64,000 nucleotides of DNA from Oryzicola mucosus (GCF_014534685.1 NZ_JACVVX010000006.1:166921-230920), one strand, 5' to 3'. Positions 27,803-37,339 are shown, counted from the stretch's first letter. The notes: generated by a model from the letters alone, not told the origin. A program made the numbers and translations.

Positions 27803-28279
27803 ATGGCTGAGCTGAACTCGCTCGCAGATCTCGGAACCGTCGCTGCATCGTCGCAGCCGGCTGCTCCGGTCCACGTCCAGAAGCTCGACAAGTCGGGCCG
27901 CGCCTATGCTACCGGCAAGCGCAAGAACGCTATTGCGCGCGTTTGGGTCAAGCCGGGCACGGGCAAGATCATCGTCAACGACAAGGAATATGCAGCCTAT
28001 TTCGCGCGTCCTGTCCTGCAGATGATCCTGAACCAGCCGATCGTCGCGGCAAACCGCGCCGGCCAGTATGATATCGTCGCCACCGTTGCCGGCGGCGGCC
28101 TCTCCGGCCAGGCCGGTGCCGTTCGTCACGGCATCTCCAAGGCGCTGACCTACTACGAGCCGACCCTGCGCGGCGTGCTCAAGAAGGGTGGCTTCCTGAC
28201 CCGCGACAGCCGTGTCGTCGAGCGTAAGAAGTACGGTCGTGCGAAAGCCCGTCGTTCCTTCCAGTTCTCGAAGCGTTAA
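27803..28279 (+). CDS. rpsI: Ribosomal protein S9
   Basis: A 158-residue small-subunit protein. The N-terminal extension of about 30 residues ([17 protein letters not shown]...) is common in rhizobia. The core has [28 protein letters not shown] and ends in the basic tail [16 protein letters not shown], which reaches the P site. The ATG lies one base past the rplM stop, so the two are translationally linked. Confidence 0.99.
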   Translation: MAELNSLADLGTVAASSQPAAPVHVQKLDKSGRAYATGKRKNAIARVWVKPGTGKIIVNDKEYAAYFARPVLQMILNQPIVAANRAGQYDIVATVAGGGLSGQAGAVRHGISKALTYYEPTLRGVLKKGGFLTRDSRVVERKKYGRAKARRSFQFSKR

Positions 28280-28299
28280 GCTTCCAGATCATACAATCG

Positions 28300-28330
28300 A
28301 AAAAAGCGGGCTTTCGGGCCCGCTTTTTTT
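28300..28330 (+). terminator. Terminator of rplM-rpsI
   Basis: AAAAAAGCGGGC pairs with GCCCGCTTTTTT around a short loop and ends in seven T residues. The flanking A run means it could also act on the convergent ABC-transporter transcript. Confidence 0.9.
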
Positions 28331-28385
28331 GTTGGTCGTCGTTTGGAACGTGCAGCCGAAGGACGCGTCCTGACCGCCAGAACAC

Positions 28386-29138
28386 TCAGATGGCGCGGTC
28401 GACGATCACCATGGGCCGCCCCAGCGAGCAGGTTTCGATCCGCGCAGCAACGCGATAGATGTCGCGCAGCATGCCATCGTTGATAACGCTTTTGGTCGGA
28501 CCGCTGGCAACCATCACACCGTCGGCAATTACAATCGTATTCTGACAATAGCGCAGCGCGTGGTTGAGATCGTGCAACGCAATCAGCACGATCATGCCTT
28601 TGCGAACTGCGAGTTCGGAGACGAAGTCGAGCACGTCGATCTGCCGGTGAAGATCAAGCGCCGAAGTCGGCTCGTCCATCAACAGCACTTCGGGCTCGCG
28701 GACCAGTGCTTGGGCCAGCGAAACGAGCTGGCGTTGCCCGCCCGAAAGTTCTCCAAGCCCCTTGAACGCAAGGTCGCTTATCCTCAGCGATTTCAGGATC
28801 GCGTCGATGCTGCCCAGTTCGTCATCCGACACCCGCCAACCGCCGCCTTGCTTGGCCGAAAGCAGAACGGATTCATAGACCGTCAGCACCGCATTGGCGC
28901 CCGTGTCCTGGGGCATGTAGCAGATGGTTTTCTTGCCGCGATCGGTATCGGACAGTTGAACCACACCCGGCCCCGATATCAGCGAGGCAATGCGCTTGAA
29001 GAAGGTCGACTTGCCGGCGGCATTGGGACCGATCACCGCCGTGACGCTGCCGCTCTCCAACAGGTCGGTCGTGACGCCGGAAAGCACCGTGGTGCGGCCA
29101 TAGGCTGCGCCCACATCTTGAAGCGCAAGCGCTACCAT
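28386..29138 (-). CDS. Iron(-siderophore) ABC importer, ATP-binding protein (FecE/FepC type)
   Basis: 250 residues. Walker A is GPNAAGKSTFFKRIA (about residue 38), the signature is ELSGGQRQLVSLAQALV, Walker B is VLLMDEPTSALD, and the H-loop is LIALHDLNHALRYC. The arrangement matches type II (FecCDE/BtuCD-like) importers. Its start overlaps the permease stop by 7 bp, giving tight coupling. Probably controlled with the whole operon from the RirA-type box at 31372. Confidence 0.93.
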   Translation of the reverse strand: MVALALQDVGAAYGRTTVLSGVTTDLLESGSVTAVIGPNAAGKSTFFKRIASLISGPGVVQLSDTDRGKKTICYMPQDTGANAVLTVYESVLLSAKQGGGWRVSDDELGSIDAILKSLRISDLAFKGLGELSGGQRQLVSLAQALVREPEVLLMDEPTSALDLHRQIDVLDFVSELAVRKGMIVLIALHDLNHALRYCQNTIVIADGVMVASGPTKSVINDGMLRDIYRVAARIETCSLGRPMVIVDRAI

Positions 29139-30196
29139 GCCCGCCTCCGGTTGCTGAAGATAAGAACAAAGAAGAACGGCACGCCGACAAGCGCGGTGAT
29201 GACGCCGATCGGCAGGATGGCGCCGGGGATCAAAACCTTGCTGACGACCGACGTGACGGACAGCAGCAAGGCGCCGCAGATCACAGAGCCGGGCAGGAAG
29301 AAGCGCTGGTCCTCTCCGACCACCATGCGGGCGATATGCGGGCCGACAAGGCCGACGAACCCGATCGTGCCGACGAAGGATACCGGAATTGCAGCCAGCA
29401 GGCTAACCGTCATCATCGTCGTCAACCGCAGCCGACGGACATTCACGCCCATGCTGGCGGCCTTGTCGTCGCCCAGCCGCAGGGCGGTCAGAGCCCAGGC
29501 GTTGCGCATGAACAGCGGCACTGTGACGACGAGGATGGCGGCGGTGACGTAAACCTTCGCCCAGGTCGCCTTGGTCAGGCTGCCCATGGTCCAGAAGACG
29601 ACGGCTGCCAGCGCCTGCTCGGAAGCGAGATATTCGAGCAGCGATAGCGCTGCGTTGAAGGTGAACACCAGCGCGATACCCAACAGGACGATGGTTTCGA
29701 CGCTGACGCCGCGCATGGTGGAGGCGAAATGGATGAAAAGTGCCGCCGCCATTGCCATGACGAAGGCGTTGATGGGGACCATATATTGCACCGCGCCTGG
29801 GAAGAGCGCCACGCCGCCGACAAGCCCCAACGCGGCGCCGAAGGCGGCAGCTGCGGAGATACCGAGCGTGAAGGGACTGGCAAGCGGGTTCGACAGGATC
29901 GTCTGCATCTGGGCGCCGGCAACCGATAGCGAGGCGCCAACTGTGATCGCCATCAACGCGATCGGCATCCGGATATCCCAAATGACGACGCGGAGCTGGT
30001 TTGCGGCTGTGGCAGGATCGAAGATCGTGCTCAGCACCTGCGTCAGCGAATAATTCGCCGGCCCGAGCGCCATGTCGACGGACACGCTGACTGCGAGCGC
30101 AAACGCCAGAACAGACAGGATGACGATGCGCCTAAAGGCAAGGGCGCGATACTGATCGCGCCCCGTAGCCGTAGCCTCAACAGCCATATCGGTCAT
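29132..30196 (-). CDS. Iron(-siderophore) ABC importer, permease (FecCD family)
   Basis: 354 residues with about ten hydrophobic segments. ILSNPLASPFTLGISAAAAFGAALGL is the conserved FecCD segment, and RLGDDKAASMGVNVRRLRLTTMMTVSLLAAIPVSFVGTIGFVGLVGPHIARMVVGEDQRFFLPGS is the coupling-loop region that meets the ATPase. Only one permease gene is present, so the transporter probably uses a homodimer. It lies 3 bp after the substrate-binding protein gene. Confidence 0.94.
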   Translation of the reverse strand: MTDMAVEATATGRDQYRALAFRRIVILSVLAFALAVSVSVDMALGPANYSLTQVLSTIFDPATAANQLRVVIWDIRMPIALMAITVGASLSVAGAQMQTILSNPLASPFTLGISAAAAFGAALGLVGGVALFPGAVQYMVPINAFVMAMAAALFIHFASTMRGVSVETIVLLGIALVFTFNAALSLLEYLASEQALAAVVFWTMGSLTKATWAKVYVTAAILVVTVPLFMRNAWALTALRLGDDKAASMGVNVRRLRLTTMMTVSLLAAIPVSFVGTIGFVGLVGPHIARMVVGEDQRFFLPGSVICGALLLSVTSVVSKVLIPGAILPIGVITALVGVPFFFVLIFSNRRRAW

Positions 30197-30199
30197 GGC

Positions 30200-31330
30200 T
30201 TACTTGTCTTTCAGCGAGACGAAATATCCCGGCTTGTAGTCGAGCGGCAGGAACCGCTCGTGCAGTTCCTTGAAGGTCGCTTCCGGATCGAGGTCGCTAA
30301 ACAATTCCGGATGCAGCCACTTCGCAATCTCCTGGATGGCGACGAACTGATAGGGGTTGTTGTAGAATTGGTGCCAGATTGCGTGGAAATTGCCCTCCTG
30401 CACCGCCTTGACCTCGGTGAAAGCCGGACGCTTGGTCAGGTTCTCCAGCTTACGGCGGGCTTCGATTAGGTCAGCGCCATATCCAAGGCCAACCCAATCG
30501 CCGCCGGGAACATAGGCTTCCCACGTGCCGCCGGTGACGATGATCTGATCAGGATTGGACGCGATGATCTGCTCGGGGTTCACGACGCCGAAGGTGCCCG
30601 GGATGATGTCCTTGGCCATGTTGATGCCACCGGCGATCTCGACCATCTTGCCGAAATTCTCGTCGCCGAAGGACATGCAGCAGTCGTCGGAATAACCGCC
30701 TGCCCGGTCGATGAAGACGAGAGGCTTTTCCGGTTTCTTTTCGTCGAGAACGTCGGTCACGCGCTTGATGCTGTCGGCGCGGAACTTGATGAAGTCCTCG
30801 GCCAACTGCTCCTTGCCCAGAAGCTTGCCCATGATGCGCATGCTCGGTTCGGTGTTCTGCATCGGCTTCTCGCGGAAGTCGACATAGACCAGCGGAATGC
30901 CGACCTTGTCGAGCTTTTCGATGAAACCCGCCTCTTCCGTCGCCGTCTTGGCATCGACGTTCATCATGATGACGTCCGGCTTCAGCGACACCGCCTGTTC
31001 AATGTCGAACGTGCCGTCTTTCATGCCGCCGAAAGTCGGCAGCTTTGCGATATCGGGGTACTTTTCCAGATAGGCCTGGTAGGATTCGGGGTCGGCTTTC
31101 GGCAGATCGTCGCGCCATCCAACGACGTGCTCGAACGGGTTCTGCTTGTCCAGCGCGGCAAGGAAATAGATCTGGCGACCTTCACCGAGGATCACATGCT
31201 TGACCGGAGCCTCGACCTCGACCTGACGGCCTGTGACGTCGGTAACGGTGACTTTATCGGCCAATGCCGGCCAGACCGTTGCAAGAAGAAGCCCCGTTGC
31301 CAAAACGGTCGCCCTGGACATAGTGCGCAT
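30200..31330 (-). CDS. Iron(-siderophore) ABC importer, periplasmic binding protein
   Basis: A 376-residue exported protein. The signal peptide ends at VWPALA-DKV. VTDVTGRQVEVEAPVKHVILGEGRQIYFLAAL is the N-terminal lobe of the FhuD/BtuF class III fold, and a central helix region links it to the second lobe (GTFGVVNPEQIIASNPDQIIVTGG). A vicinal cysteine pair sits in GGYSDDCCMSFGDENFG, an unusual feature for this class. The ATG at 31330 is chosen because GGAG stands 9 nt upstream; an ATG two codons earlier is too close. A RirA-type box overlaps its likely -35. Which chelate it binds is unknown. Confidence 0.88.
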   Translation of the reverse strand: MRTMSRATVLATGLLLATVWPALADKVTVTDVTGRQVEVEAPVKHVILGEGRQIYFLAALDKQNPFEHVVGWRDDLPKADPESYQAYLEKYPDIAKLPTFGGMKDGTFDIEQAVSLKPDVIMMNVDAKTATEEAGFIEKLDKVGIPLVYVDFREKPMQNTEPSMRIMGKLLGKEQLAEDFIKFRADSIKRVTDVLDEKKPEKPLVFIDRAGGYSDDCCMSFGDENFGKMVEIAGGINMAKDIIPGTFGVVNPEQIIASNPDQIIVTGGTWEAYVPGGDWVGLGYGADLIEARRKLENLTKRPAFTEVKAVQEGNFHAIWHQFYNNPYQFVAIQEIAKWLHPELFSDLDPEATFKELHERFLPLDYKPGYFVSLKDK

Positions 31331-31371
31331 CAACATTCACTCCGTGGATATGTGGCGCGTGTACAATTTCT

Positions 31372-31386
31372 TGATTAAAATCGTCA
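31372..31386. promoter_or_regulatory. RirA iron-responsive operator (IRO box, TGA-N9-TCA)
   Basis: TGATTAAAATCGTCA fits the rhizobial RirA operator TGA-N9-TCA exactly. It overlaps TTGACG (complement of 31382-31387), the likely -35 of the iron importer operon, so RirA with iron would block transcription. The divergent methyltransferase starts 58 bp away and could share control. Confidence 0.65.
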
Positions 31387-31443
31387 AGTAATATCTACCG
31401 CTCTTCCCGATTTGAATCGTCGTTCGCACTTCTGGAGCATTGA

Positions 31444-32265
31444 TTGGAACACGCATCGAATTACGGTCTCCGCGACGAGATCAAAGCCTATTGGTCGGCG
31501 CGCGCCGCAACCTTCGACCTGTCGCCCGGCCACGAAATTTTCACCGATGCCGAGCGGGAGGCCTGGCAGAAGCTGATTCTCCGTCATCTTGGAGAGGGTA
31601 ACGGTCGTCAGGCGCTAGACCTTGCCAGCGGAACGGGCGTGGTTTCGCATCTGCTTGACGATCTCGGCTTTGCCGTGACGGGCCTCGACTGGGCCGAGCC
31701 GATGCTCGATCTCGCGCGCGCCAAAGCACGAAAGCGCGGCCGCTCAATTCGCTTTCGCTTGGGCGACGCGGAAAACACGATGGAACCGGACAGCACCTAT
31801 GACGTCGTCGTCACCCGCCATCTGGTGTGGACGCTGGTGGATCCGAAGGCGGCTTTCGCGGAGTGGAGGCGGGTATTGAAACCCGGTGGACGCCTGTTGA
31901 TCGTGGACGGGGATTTCGTCACCGCCGGATTCACTGAAAAAGCGCTGAAGCGGCTTGCAAAGCTGCTGCAGAAATTCGGTCTCTTGAAAGCTGACGCAGT
32001 CCCCGCGTCACCGGACATGATGGAAGCGCACAGGAGCATTCTCTCCCGCGTCCATTTCTCAGGCGGCGCGCGGGCCAACGATGTCGCCGATCTGGTCACG
32101 GCTGCGGGTTTCCACGATGTTCGGGTGGATGTCGATCTGCGGCAGATCCACAAGGCGCAGTCGAAGCACTGGAACGCATTTTCGGCAATGGCGCGAGGCA
32201 TACAGCACCGTTACGCGATCTCGGCCACCAAACCGATAGCCGATGCCTCGGATGCGCCGCGGTAA
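31444..32265 (+). CDS. Class I SAM-dependent methyltransferase
   Basis: 273 residues. QALDLASGTGVVSHLLDDLGFAVTGLDWAEPMLDLARAKA is motif I and its acidic loop, FRLGDAENTMEPDSTYDVVVTRHLVWTL the following strands, and EWRRVLKPGGRLLIVDGDF the post-motif region. It belongs to the UbiE/Methyltransf_11 group. The start is TTG at 31444, with GGAG 8 nt upstream; no ATG is close. It is divergent from the iron ABC operon and faces the RirA box, which suggests a role tied to iron or metallophore handling. The substrate is unknown. Confidence 0.85.
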   Translation: MEHASNYGLRDEIKAYWSARAATFDLSPGHEIFTDAEREAWQKLILRHLGEGNGRQALDLASGTGVVSHLLDDLGFAVTGLDWAEPMLDLARAKARKRGRSIRFRLGDAENTMEPDSTYDVVVTRHLVWTLVDPKAAFAEWRRVLKPGGRLLIVDGDFVTAGFTEKALKRLAKLLQKFGLLKADAVPASPDMMEAHRSILSRVHFSGGARANDVADLVTAAGFHDVRVDVDLRQIHKAQSKHWNAFSAMARGIQHRYAISATKPIADASDAPR

Positions 32266-32360
32266 AGTGGACGCGGGGAAGCCACCACACAGAAAGCGGT
32301 CGCATTTCTGAAACGAATGGCGAATAACGGTGCCCTGAAAACTGCATGAAGGAATAGCCC

Positions 32361-33317
32361 ATGCCGTCATCGTCGATCGATCACGCCTTCACCGCCACCA
32401 AAAACACCGGTCGGGCAACGGACCCGACCTATGCAGGTGCGCTTTCCTTCATGCGTCGGCGCTATACGAAAAACCTGAAAGGCGTCGACGTCGCCGTCTG
32501 GGGCATCCCGTTCGACGCAGCCGTGACCAACCGTCCCGGCGCACGTTTTGGCCCGCAGGCGATCCGCCGCGCGTCGGCGATTTTCGACAATGATCCGCAA
32601 TATCCCTTCGGACGCGATCTGTTCAACGAACTCTCTGTGATCGACTATGGAGACTGCCTGCTCGACAGCGGCAACCATCAGAAAACGCCGGGCACCATCG
32701 AGCGCGAGGCAGCGAAAATCCTGAGATCCGGGGCGTTCCTGCTGACGCTTGGGGGCGACCACTATGTGACATGGCCGGTTCTCAAGGCGCATGCGGCCAT
32801 CCATGGTCCGTTGGCCCTGGTGCAGTTCGACGCCCACCAGGACACATGGCCTGACGATGGGAAACGCATCGATCATGGCTCTTTCGTCGGCCGCGCGGTC
32901 AAGGAAGGTCTCATCGATCCCGACCGCTCCATCCAGATCGGCATCCGCACCCATGCGCCGGACGATTTCAGCATCAAGATTCTCTATGGCCATGAGGTCG
33001 AAGAACTGCGCGCCGTCGACATCGCCTATGCCATCGCCGAGCGAACCGGGGGCAAGAAAACCTATGTCACCTTCGATATAGACTGCCTCGATCCAGCTTT
33101 CGCACCCGGGACTGGCACGCCGGTCGCCGGCGGACCGTCTTCCGCCAAGATATTGTCGGTGCTGCGCCAGATGGGCCATATCGACATGGTGGGCGCCGAC
33201 GTTGTAGAGGTTGCGCCGGCCTACGATCATGCTGATATCACGGCAATCGCCGGCTCGACGGTCGCGATGCACTATCTCGGGCTTCTCGCCGAGAAACGCG
33301 CCCGCGAACGGGCTTGA
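32361..33317 (+). CDS. speB: Agmatinase / ureohydrolase family enzyme
   Basis: A 318-residue Mn-dependent hydrolase that likely splits agmatine into putrescine and urea. Metal ligands appear in LTLGGDHYVTW, FDAHQDTW and DIDCLDPAFAPGTGTP. KGVDVAVWGIPFDAAVTNRPGARFGPQAIRRAS is typical of agmatinase. Related ureohydrolases (guanidinobutyrase and others) share these motifs, so the exact substrate is only probable. AGGAA stands before the ATG at 32361. argC follows on the same strand after 62 bp. Confidence 0.87.
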   Translation: MPSSSIDHAFTATKNTGRATDPTYAGALSFMRRRYTKNLKGVDVAVWGIPFDAAVTNRPGARFGPQAIRRASAIFDNDPQYPFGRDLFNELSVIDYGDCLLDSGNHQKTPGTIEREAAKILRSGAFLLTLGGDHYVTWPVLKAHAAIHGPLALVQFDAHQDTWPDDGKRIDHGSFVGRAVKEGLIDPDRSIQIGIRTHAPDDFSIKILYGHEVEELRAVDIAYAIAERTGGKKTYVTFDIDCLDPAFAPGTGTPVAGGPSSAKILSVLRQMGHIDMVGADVVEVAPAYDHADITAIAGSTVAMHYLGLLAEKRARERA

Positions 33318-33379
33318 AATCCTGAGTCCGGCAACGGACGCAAGGCACTGAAACAACACGCACTTACGGAATGGCTGGT

Positions 33380-34318
33380 ATGAAACCGAAAATCTTCATC
33401 GACGGCGAACACGGCACCACGGGTCTGCAGATCCGCACGCGCCTCGCTGCTCGCGACGATCTCGCGGTGCTGTCCATTCCCGAGTCCGAACGCCGCAACA
33501 AGGACAAACGCGCCGAGCTGCTGCACGAGGCGGACATCGCTATCCTCTGCCTGCCCGACGACGCCTCCAAGGAATCCGTCGCCATTCTCGAAGGCGACAA
33601 TTCTACCCGCATCATCGACACCTCGACCGCCCACCGCACCCACGCCGACTGGGCCTACGGCTTCGCTGAGATGGACGCAGCGCAGCGCGAACGCATCGCC
33701 AAGGCTCGGCTTGTCGCCAATCCCGGCTGCTATCCGACGGGCGCCATCGGCCTGATCCGGCCGCTGGTTGCCGCTGGCATCCTGCCGTCCGACTACCCTG
33801 TCACCGTCAACGCGGTCTCCGGTTACACGGGCGGCGGAAAACAGATGATCGCGCAGATGGAGGATGCCTCGAACCCGGAGCATATCGCCGCGCCGCATTT
33901 CCTGTACGGCTTGCCGCTTACCCACAAGCATGTCGGCGAAATGCAGACGCATGGCCTCTTGGCAAAGCGCCCGATCTTTTCCCCATCGGTGGGCCGCTTC
34001 GCACAAGGCATGATCGTACAGGTGCCGCTGCATCTCAGCGACCTGAACGGCAGTCCCACCCTACAGGACCTGCATGCGGCGCTCCTCCAGCACTACGCCG
34101 GCCAGGATATCGTCGAGGTGGTAGCGCTGGCAGATAGCGCCAGGCTGGCGCGGCTGGACCCGACCGAACTCAACGATACCGATCGCATGAAGCTGTTCGT
34201 GTTCGGTACGGAAGGAAAGGGCCAGGCCAATCTCGTCGCCCTGCTCGACAATCTCGGCAAGGGCGCTTCGGGTGCAGCCGTGCAGAACATGGATCTGATG
34301 CTCGGTGCGACGCACTGA
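33380..34318 (+). CDS. argC: N-acetyl-gamma-glutamyl-phosphate reductase, type 2
   Basis: 312 residues; it reduces N-acetylglutamyl phosphate to the semialdehyde with NADPH in arginine biosynthesis. [19 protein letters not shown] is the short-form N-terminus, and the catalytic cysteine is in [15 protein letters not shown] (about residue 115). [18 protein letters not shown] is the substrate loop. The short length and IDGEHGTTG motif identify the type 2 enzyme found in many alphaproteobacteria. MKPKIFI at 33380 fits homologues; an ATG at 33371 is also in frame. It sits beside speB, linking two arginine-related steps. Confidence 0.95.
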   Translation: MKPKIFIDGEHGTTGLQIRTRLAARDDLAVLSIPESERRNKDKRAELLHEADIAILCLPDDASKESVAILEGDNSTRIIDTSTAHRTHADWAYGFAEMDAAQRERIAKARLVANPGCYPTGAIGLIRPLVAAGILPSDYPVTVNAVSGYTGGGKQMIAQMEDASNPEHIAAPHFLYGLPLTHKHVGEMQTHGLLAKRPIFSPSVGRFAQGMIVQVPLHLSDLNGSPTLQDLHAALLQHYAGQDIVEVVALADSARLARLDPTELNDTDRMKLFVFGTEGKGQANLVALLDNLGKGASGAAVQNMDLMLGATH

Positions 34319-34386
34319 ATGCACGATCCGGCGTTCCCGGACCGCTGGAATATCGCCAGTGCCGTTCTCATCGCGGAAACATTCAG

Positions 34387-34411
34387 CAGCCGCATCTGGA
34401 AAGTGCGGCTG
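34387..34411. terminator. Hairpin after argC
   Basis: CAGCCGCA (34387-34394) pairs with TGCGGCTG (34404-34411) around a 9-nt loop, in the gap between argC and the convergent ctaA. There is no clear T run, so it is only a possible terminator. Confidence 0.4.
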
Positions 34412-34448
34412 TAACTGATTGTCGCCGAAGCGATTCGCTCGGTCCGGC

Positions 34449-35537
34449 TCAGCTTCTGACGGCGATTTCCGTGGGCAGCGGATAGCTACCCTTGGTCGCG
34501 CGCCAGTGGGCTGCGGCAAAGCCCAGCGTGACCAGCGCAAAGCCTTGGTGCAGCAGGGCCCAATGGATGTCGACCTGCATCAGCAGCGTGACGACGCCGA
34601 TGATCGCCTGCAGCAGCACGAGATGGAAGAGGATCAGCGCACGCCGTCCATGGGTCGTACCTGGCTGCCGCCTGTGCGTGGCAATCATATGCCACAAGGT
34701 CAGCGCGAGGAGCAGATAAGCGCCGCCGCGGTGGATGAACTGCACCGTCTTCGGGTTCTCGAAGAAGTTGTGCCACACGGGTTGCATGATCAGCATATCG
34801 CCGGGAATGACGGCGCCATCCATCAACGGCCAGGTGTTGTAGGTCAGGCCGGCATCCAGCCCTGCCACGAGGCCGCCGAGGAATATCTGGAAGAGCACCA
34901 GCACGACGATCCAGCCAGCAAACTTCTGTGTGACCCGGTCGGCGGGGGCTGCGTGATGTTGCGCCAATCCGCGCGCCACGACCATGGTGGCGGTGAAGAT
35001 GAGCGCGGCGATGGTTAGATGCGTGGCCAGACGGTACTGGCTGACCTCTGTCCGCTCGACAAGGCCGGAAGCCACCATCCACCAGCCGACCGCGCCCTGC
35101 AAACCGCCGAGCGCAAGAATGCCGACCAGCTTCGGACCGAGACCGGGCTCGATGCGCCGGCTGAACCAGAAATACAAAAGCGGCACCGCAAAGATGAAAC
35201 CAACGCCGCGCGCCAGGACCCTATGCGCCCACTCCCACCAGAAGATCGTCTTGAAGCCGTCCAGCGTCATGTCCTGGTTCAGGATCTGATATTGCGGGAT
35301 TTGCTGGTATTTCAGGAACTCTTCCTGCCATTCGGCGTCCGACAGCGGCGGGATGATGCCATGGATCGGCTTCCATTCAGTGATCGAAAGCCCGGACTCC
35401 GTCAGGCGCGTGGCGCCGCCAACCAGAACGATGGCGAACAAGAAGAAGAGCACGACATAGAGCCAGCCGCGGATCATCGCCCGGTTGGCGAGTTCACGGT
35501 CACGCGCGACCAGAGGCGCTGCTTCGACGGAGGCCAT
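34449..35537 (-). CDS. ctaA: Heme A synthase (COX15/CtaA)
   Basis: An inner-membrane enzyme of 362 residues that oxidises heme O to heme A for aa3-type cytochrome oxidase. About eight transmembrane helices are visible. [34 protein letters not shown] and [20 protein letters not shown] are strongly conserved, with heme-ligand histidines also in ATHLTIA and [17 protein letters not shown]. The ATG at 35537 has AGGAGAAGG upstream; a longer frame to 35633 is rejected. Divergent from a DUF2842 gene, a common pairing. Confidence 0.96.
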   Translation of the reverse strand: MASVEAAPLVARDRELANRAMIRGWLYVVLFFLFAIVLVGGATRLTESGLSITEWKPIHGIIPPLSDAEWQEEFLKYQQIPQYQILNQDMTLDGFKTIFWWEWAHRVLARGVGFIFAVPLLYFWFSRRIEPGLGPKLVGILALGGLQGAVGWWMVASGLVERTEVSQYRLATHLTIAALIFTATMVVARGLAQHHAAPADRVTQKFAGWIVVLVLFQIFLGGLVAGLDAGLTYNTWPLMDGAVIPGDMLIMQPVWHNFFENPKTVQFIHRGGAYLLLALTLWHMIATHRRQPGTTHGRRALILFHLVLLQAIIGVVTLLMQVDIHWALLHQGFALVTLGFAAAHWRATKGSYPLPTEIAVRS

Positions 35538-35686
35538 GGCGACCTTCTCCTGTTCCAATCCGCCGGATAGGTGGACCATCGGATGGAAACAGGCAAGTTC
35601 GGCCCGCGCGACACGCCGTCGCGCCGCTTGCAAGGTTGCGCAGGCAGGCTCGAGGGCTTATGCGAAAGCCGAACGGAGAGACGACC

Positions 35687-35908
35687 ATGCCTGTGCGCCT
35701 GAAGAAGCTGATCGGAACGGTGCTCTTGGTCCTGCTGGTCATCGTGTACTCGATGGTGGCGACGCTGATCGCGGTGGCGCAACTCGCCGAATCCGGCCCT
35801 CTCGTCCACTTCATCTATTTCGCGCTCGGCGGCCTCGTCTGGATCCTGCCGGCCATGCTGATCATCAAGTGGATGGTGAAGGACCCTAAGGCGACACAAC
35901 GCCGATAA
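35687..35908 (+). CDS. DUF2842 family small membrane protein
   Basis: 73 residues with two hydrophobic helices (IGTVLLVLLVIVYSMVATLIAV and FIYFALGGLVWILPAMLIIKWM). The start MPVRLKKLIGT at 35687 is set by GGAGAG 7 nt upstream. I recognise the DUF2842 pattern, an alphaproteobacterial family of unknown function often next to ctaA. It is convergent with the polysaccharide gene, 3 bp apart. Confidence 0.8.
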   Translation: MPVRLKKLIGTVLLVLLVIVYSMVATLIAVAQLAESGPLVHFIYFALGGLVWILPAMLIIKWMVKDPKATQRR

Positions 35909-35911
35909 GGT

Positions 35912-37339
35912 CTATGCGACCGAACGGCCCTCGTTCCACCTCTGCATGGCGCGTTCTGGGCGGACCAAGGTGACGTCCGTATAGCCGTGAGCCGCCATGT
36001 TCTTGAGCGCGCGCGCTACCGCCTCTCCAGCTTCGATATGGCTGACCAGGATGGTGGTGCTTTCGCCGACAACCCTGTGGACGCCCGACGGATCGGCGGG
36101 TCCGCATTCCACCACCACGATGTCGTAGGCGGTGATCAGCGAGTGCAGGATGATGGGCAATCGGTCGGCCGCACGCATGGCGCGCACGGGGTCGGCGTTT
36201 CCCTTCGGGATGACGTGACAGGCTGAATAATGATCGGCATGGATCACCTCGCTGAACTGCGCTTCTGAGGCGAGCAGGTCGGTGATTCCCGGGTGGCTGC
36301 GCCGGTCGAGCATCGGGCTGGAAGCCGCGGCCGATGCAGTCAGGTCGAGCAGCAGCACACGCAGCCCCGCATCGGCAATTTCCCGCGCAACCAGCACCGA
36401 ACTCGCCGCTGCGTCGTCGCCTTCGGGCGAGAGAAAGACCGCACGCGCCGTGCCGCCTGCGATAAGCCGTTCGGCGGCGGTTTCGACATCGATGCCGAGT
36501 GGCACGCCACCATAGACGGAACGCGGCTTTTCCTTGATGGCACCAACGGTTCTGGCCTGCGGCTCGTCTGCTTCGGAAAACAGGTTGCGCGGGGTGTCTG
36601 CCGGCATGCCGATCAACGAGATTGACTGCATCGACGGCTGGAATACCCTTCTGTGCCTGAAAATCGCAGCGGCAATCAGCGCCACGACACAGGCAATCAA
36701 GACGGAGAGGATGAATGTCATGCCGACGATCCGGAGCAGACTTGGATAGTAGGGTTCAGCAGGCGCCGTCGCACGGCTTATAACCCGGCTGACCGGCAAC
36801 CGTCCCACGGAATCGTCATTCTGCCGCAAAGTCTCGAACCCGTCTGCCAGGGCATTGGGAACGGCGGCCGCGACGTCAGGGTCTTCCGCCGAAAATTCTA
36901 TCGCAATCAGCCGCCCGTCGGCCCGCCGAACCGTCAGCCTGTCACGCATCGCCGCCAATGTGCGCGCTTCCGCCGACATCCTTTCGGGATCCGGAACAAG
37001 ACCGAAGCGGATTTTCCAACTGTCCAGCCAACCAGCCTCGCCTCCGCCGAATTCGCCGCGGGTTTCAAGATCGAGACGGTCAGCAGCACGCTTCAAGCTC
37101 TCGTCGGAGAGGATGAGGCCGATCTGGCCGGCGATGCTCTGCTCCACAGCGGCGACGCCACGGTCAGTGTCTAGCCCGTCAATCAGGATACGAGCCTCGG
37201 CCCGATAGCGTTCGGGCAACTGCGTGCCGAGGCCATAGGCTGCTAGGCAGGAGAGGAGAACGAACGCAGCGATGGGTCTCCAGCGGGCCGCGAGGCTCAC
37301 TGTTTGGAGGCTTTGATGGCTGCTCAGTACGTTGGACAT
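35912..37339 (-). CDS. Wzz/BY-kinase-like polysaccharide co-polymerase with a degenerate ATPase
   Basis: 475 residues. Transmembrane helices at about 21-38 and 203-227 bracket a short periplasmic Wzz-like part, with PYYPS before the second helix. The cytoplasmic part resembles ExoP/Wzc/CpsD, but the P-loop region reads FLSPEGDDAAASS, without the Gly-Lys-Ser/Thr of an ATPase. The second Walker-like strand is VLLLDLTAS, and no tyrosine cluster ends the protein. It therefore probably cannot autophosphorylate. The ATG at 37339 gives the natural N-terminus; the frame extends to 37549 without family support. It is divergent from the export lipoprotein gene and should control exopolysaccharide chain length. 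Confidence 0.78.
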   Translation of the reverse strand: MSNVLSSHQSLQTVSLAARWRPIAAFVLLSCLAAYGLGTQLPERYRAEARILIDGLDTDRGVAAVEQSIAGQIGLILSDESLKRAADRLDLETRGEFGGGEAGWLDSWKIRFGLVPDPERMSAEARTLAAMRDRLTVRRADGRLIAIEFSAEDPDVAAAVPNALADGFETLRQNDDSVGRLPVSRVISRATAPAEPYYPSLLRIVGMTFILSVLIACVVALIAAAIFRHRRVFQPSMQSISLIGMPADTPRNLFSEADEPQARTVGAIKEKPRSVYGGVPLGIDVETAAERLIAGGTARAVFLSPEGDDAAASSVLVAREIADAGLRVLLLDLTASAAASSPMLDRRSHPGITDLLASEAQFSEVIHADHYSACHVIPKGNADPVRAMRAADRLPIILHSLITAYDIVVVECGPADPSGVHRVVGESTTILVSHIEAGEAVARALKNMAAHGYTDVTLVRPERAMQRWNEGRSVA

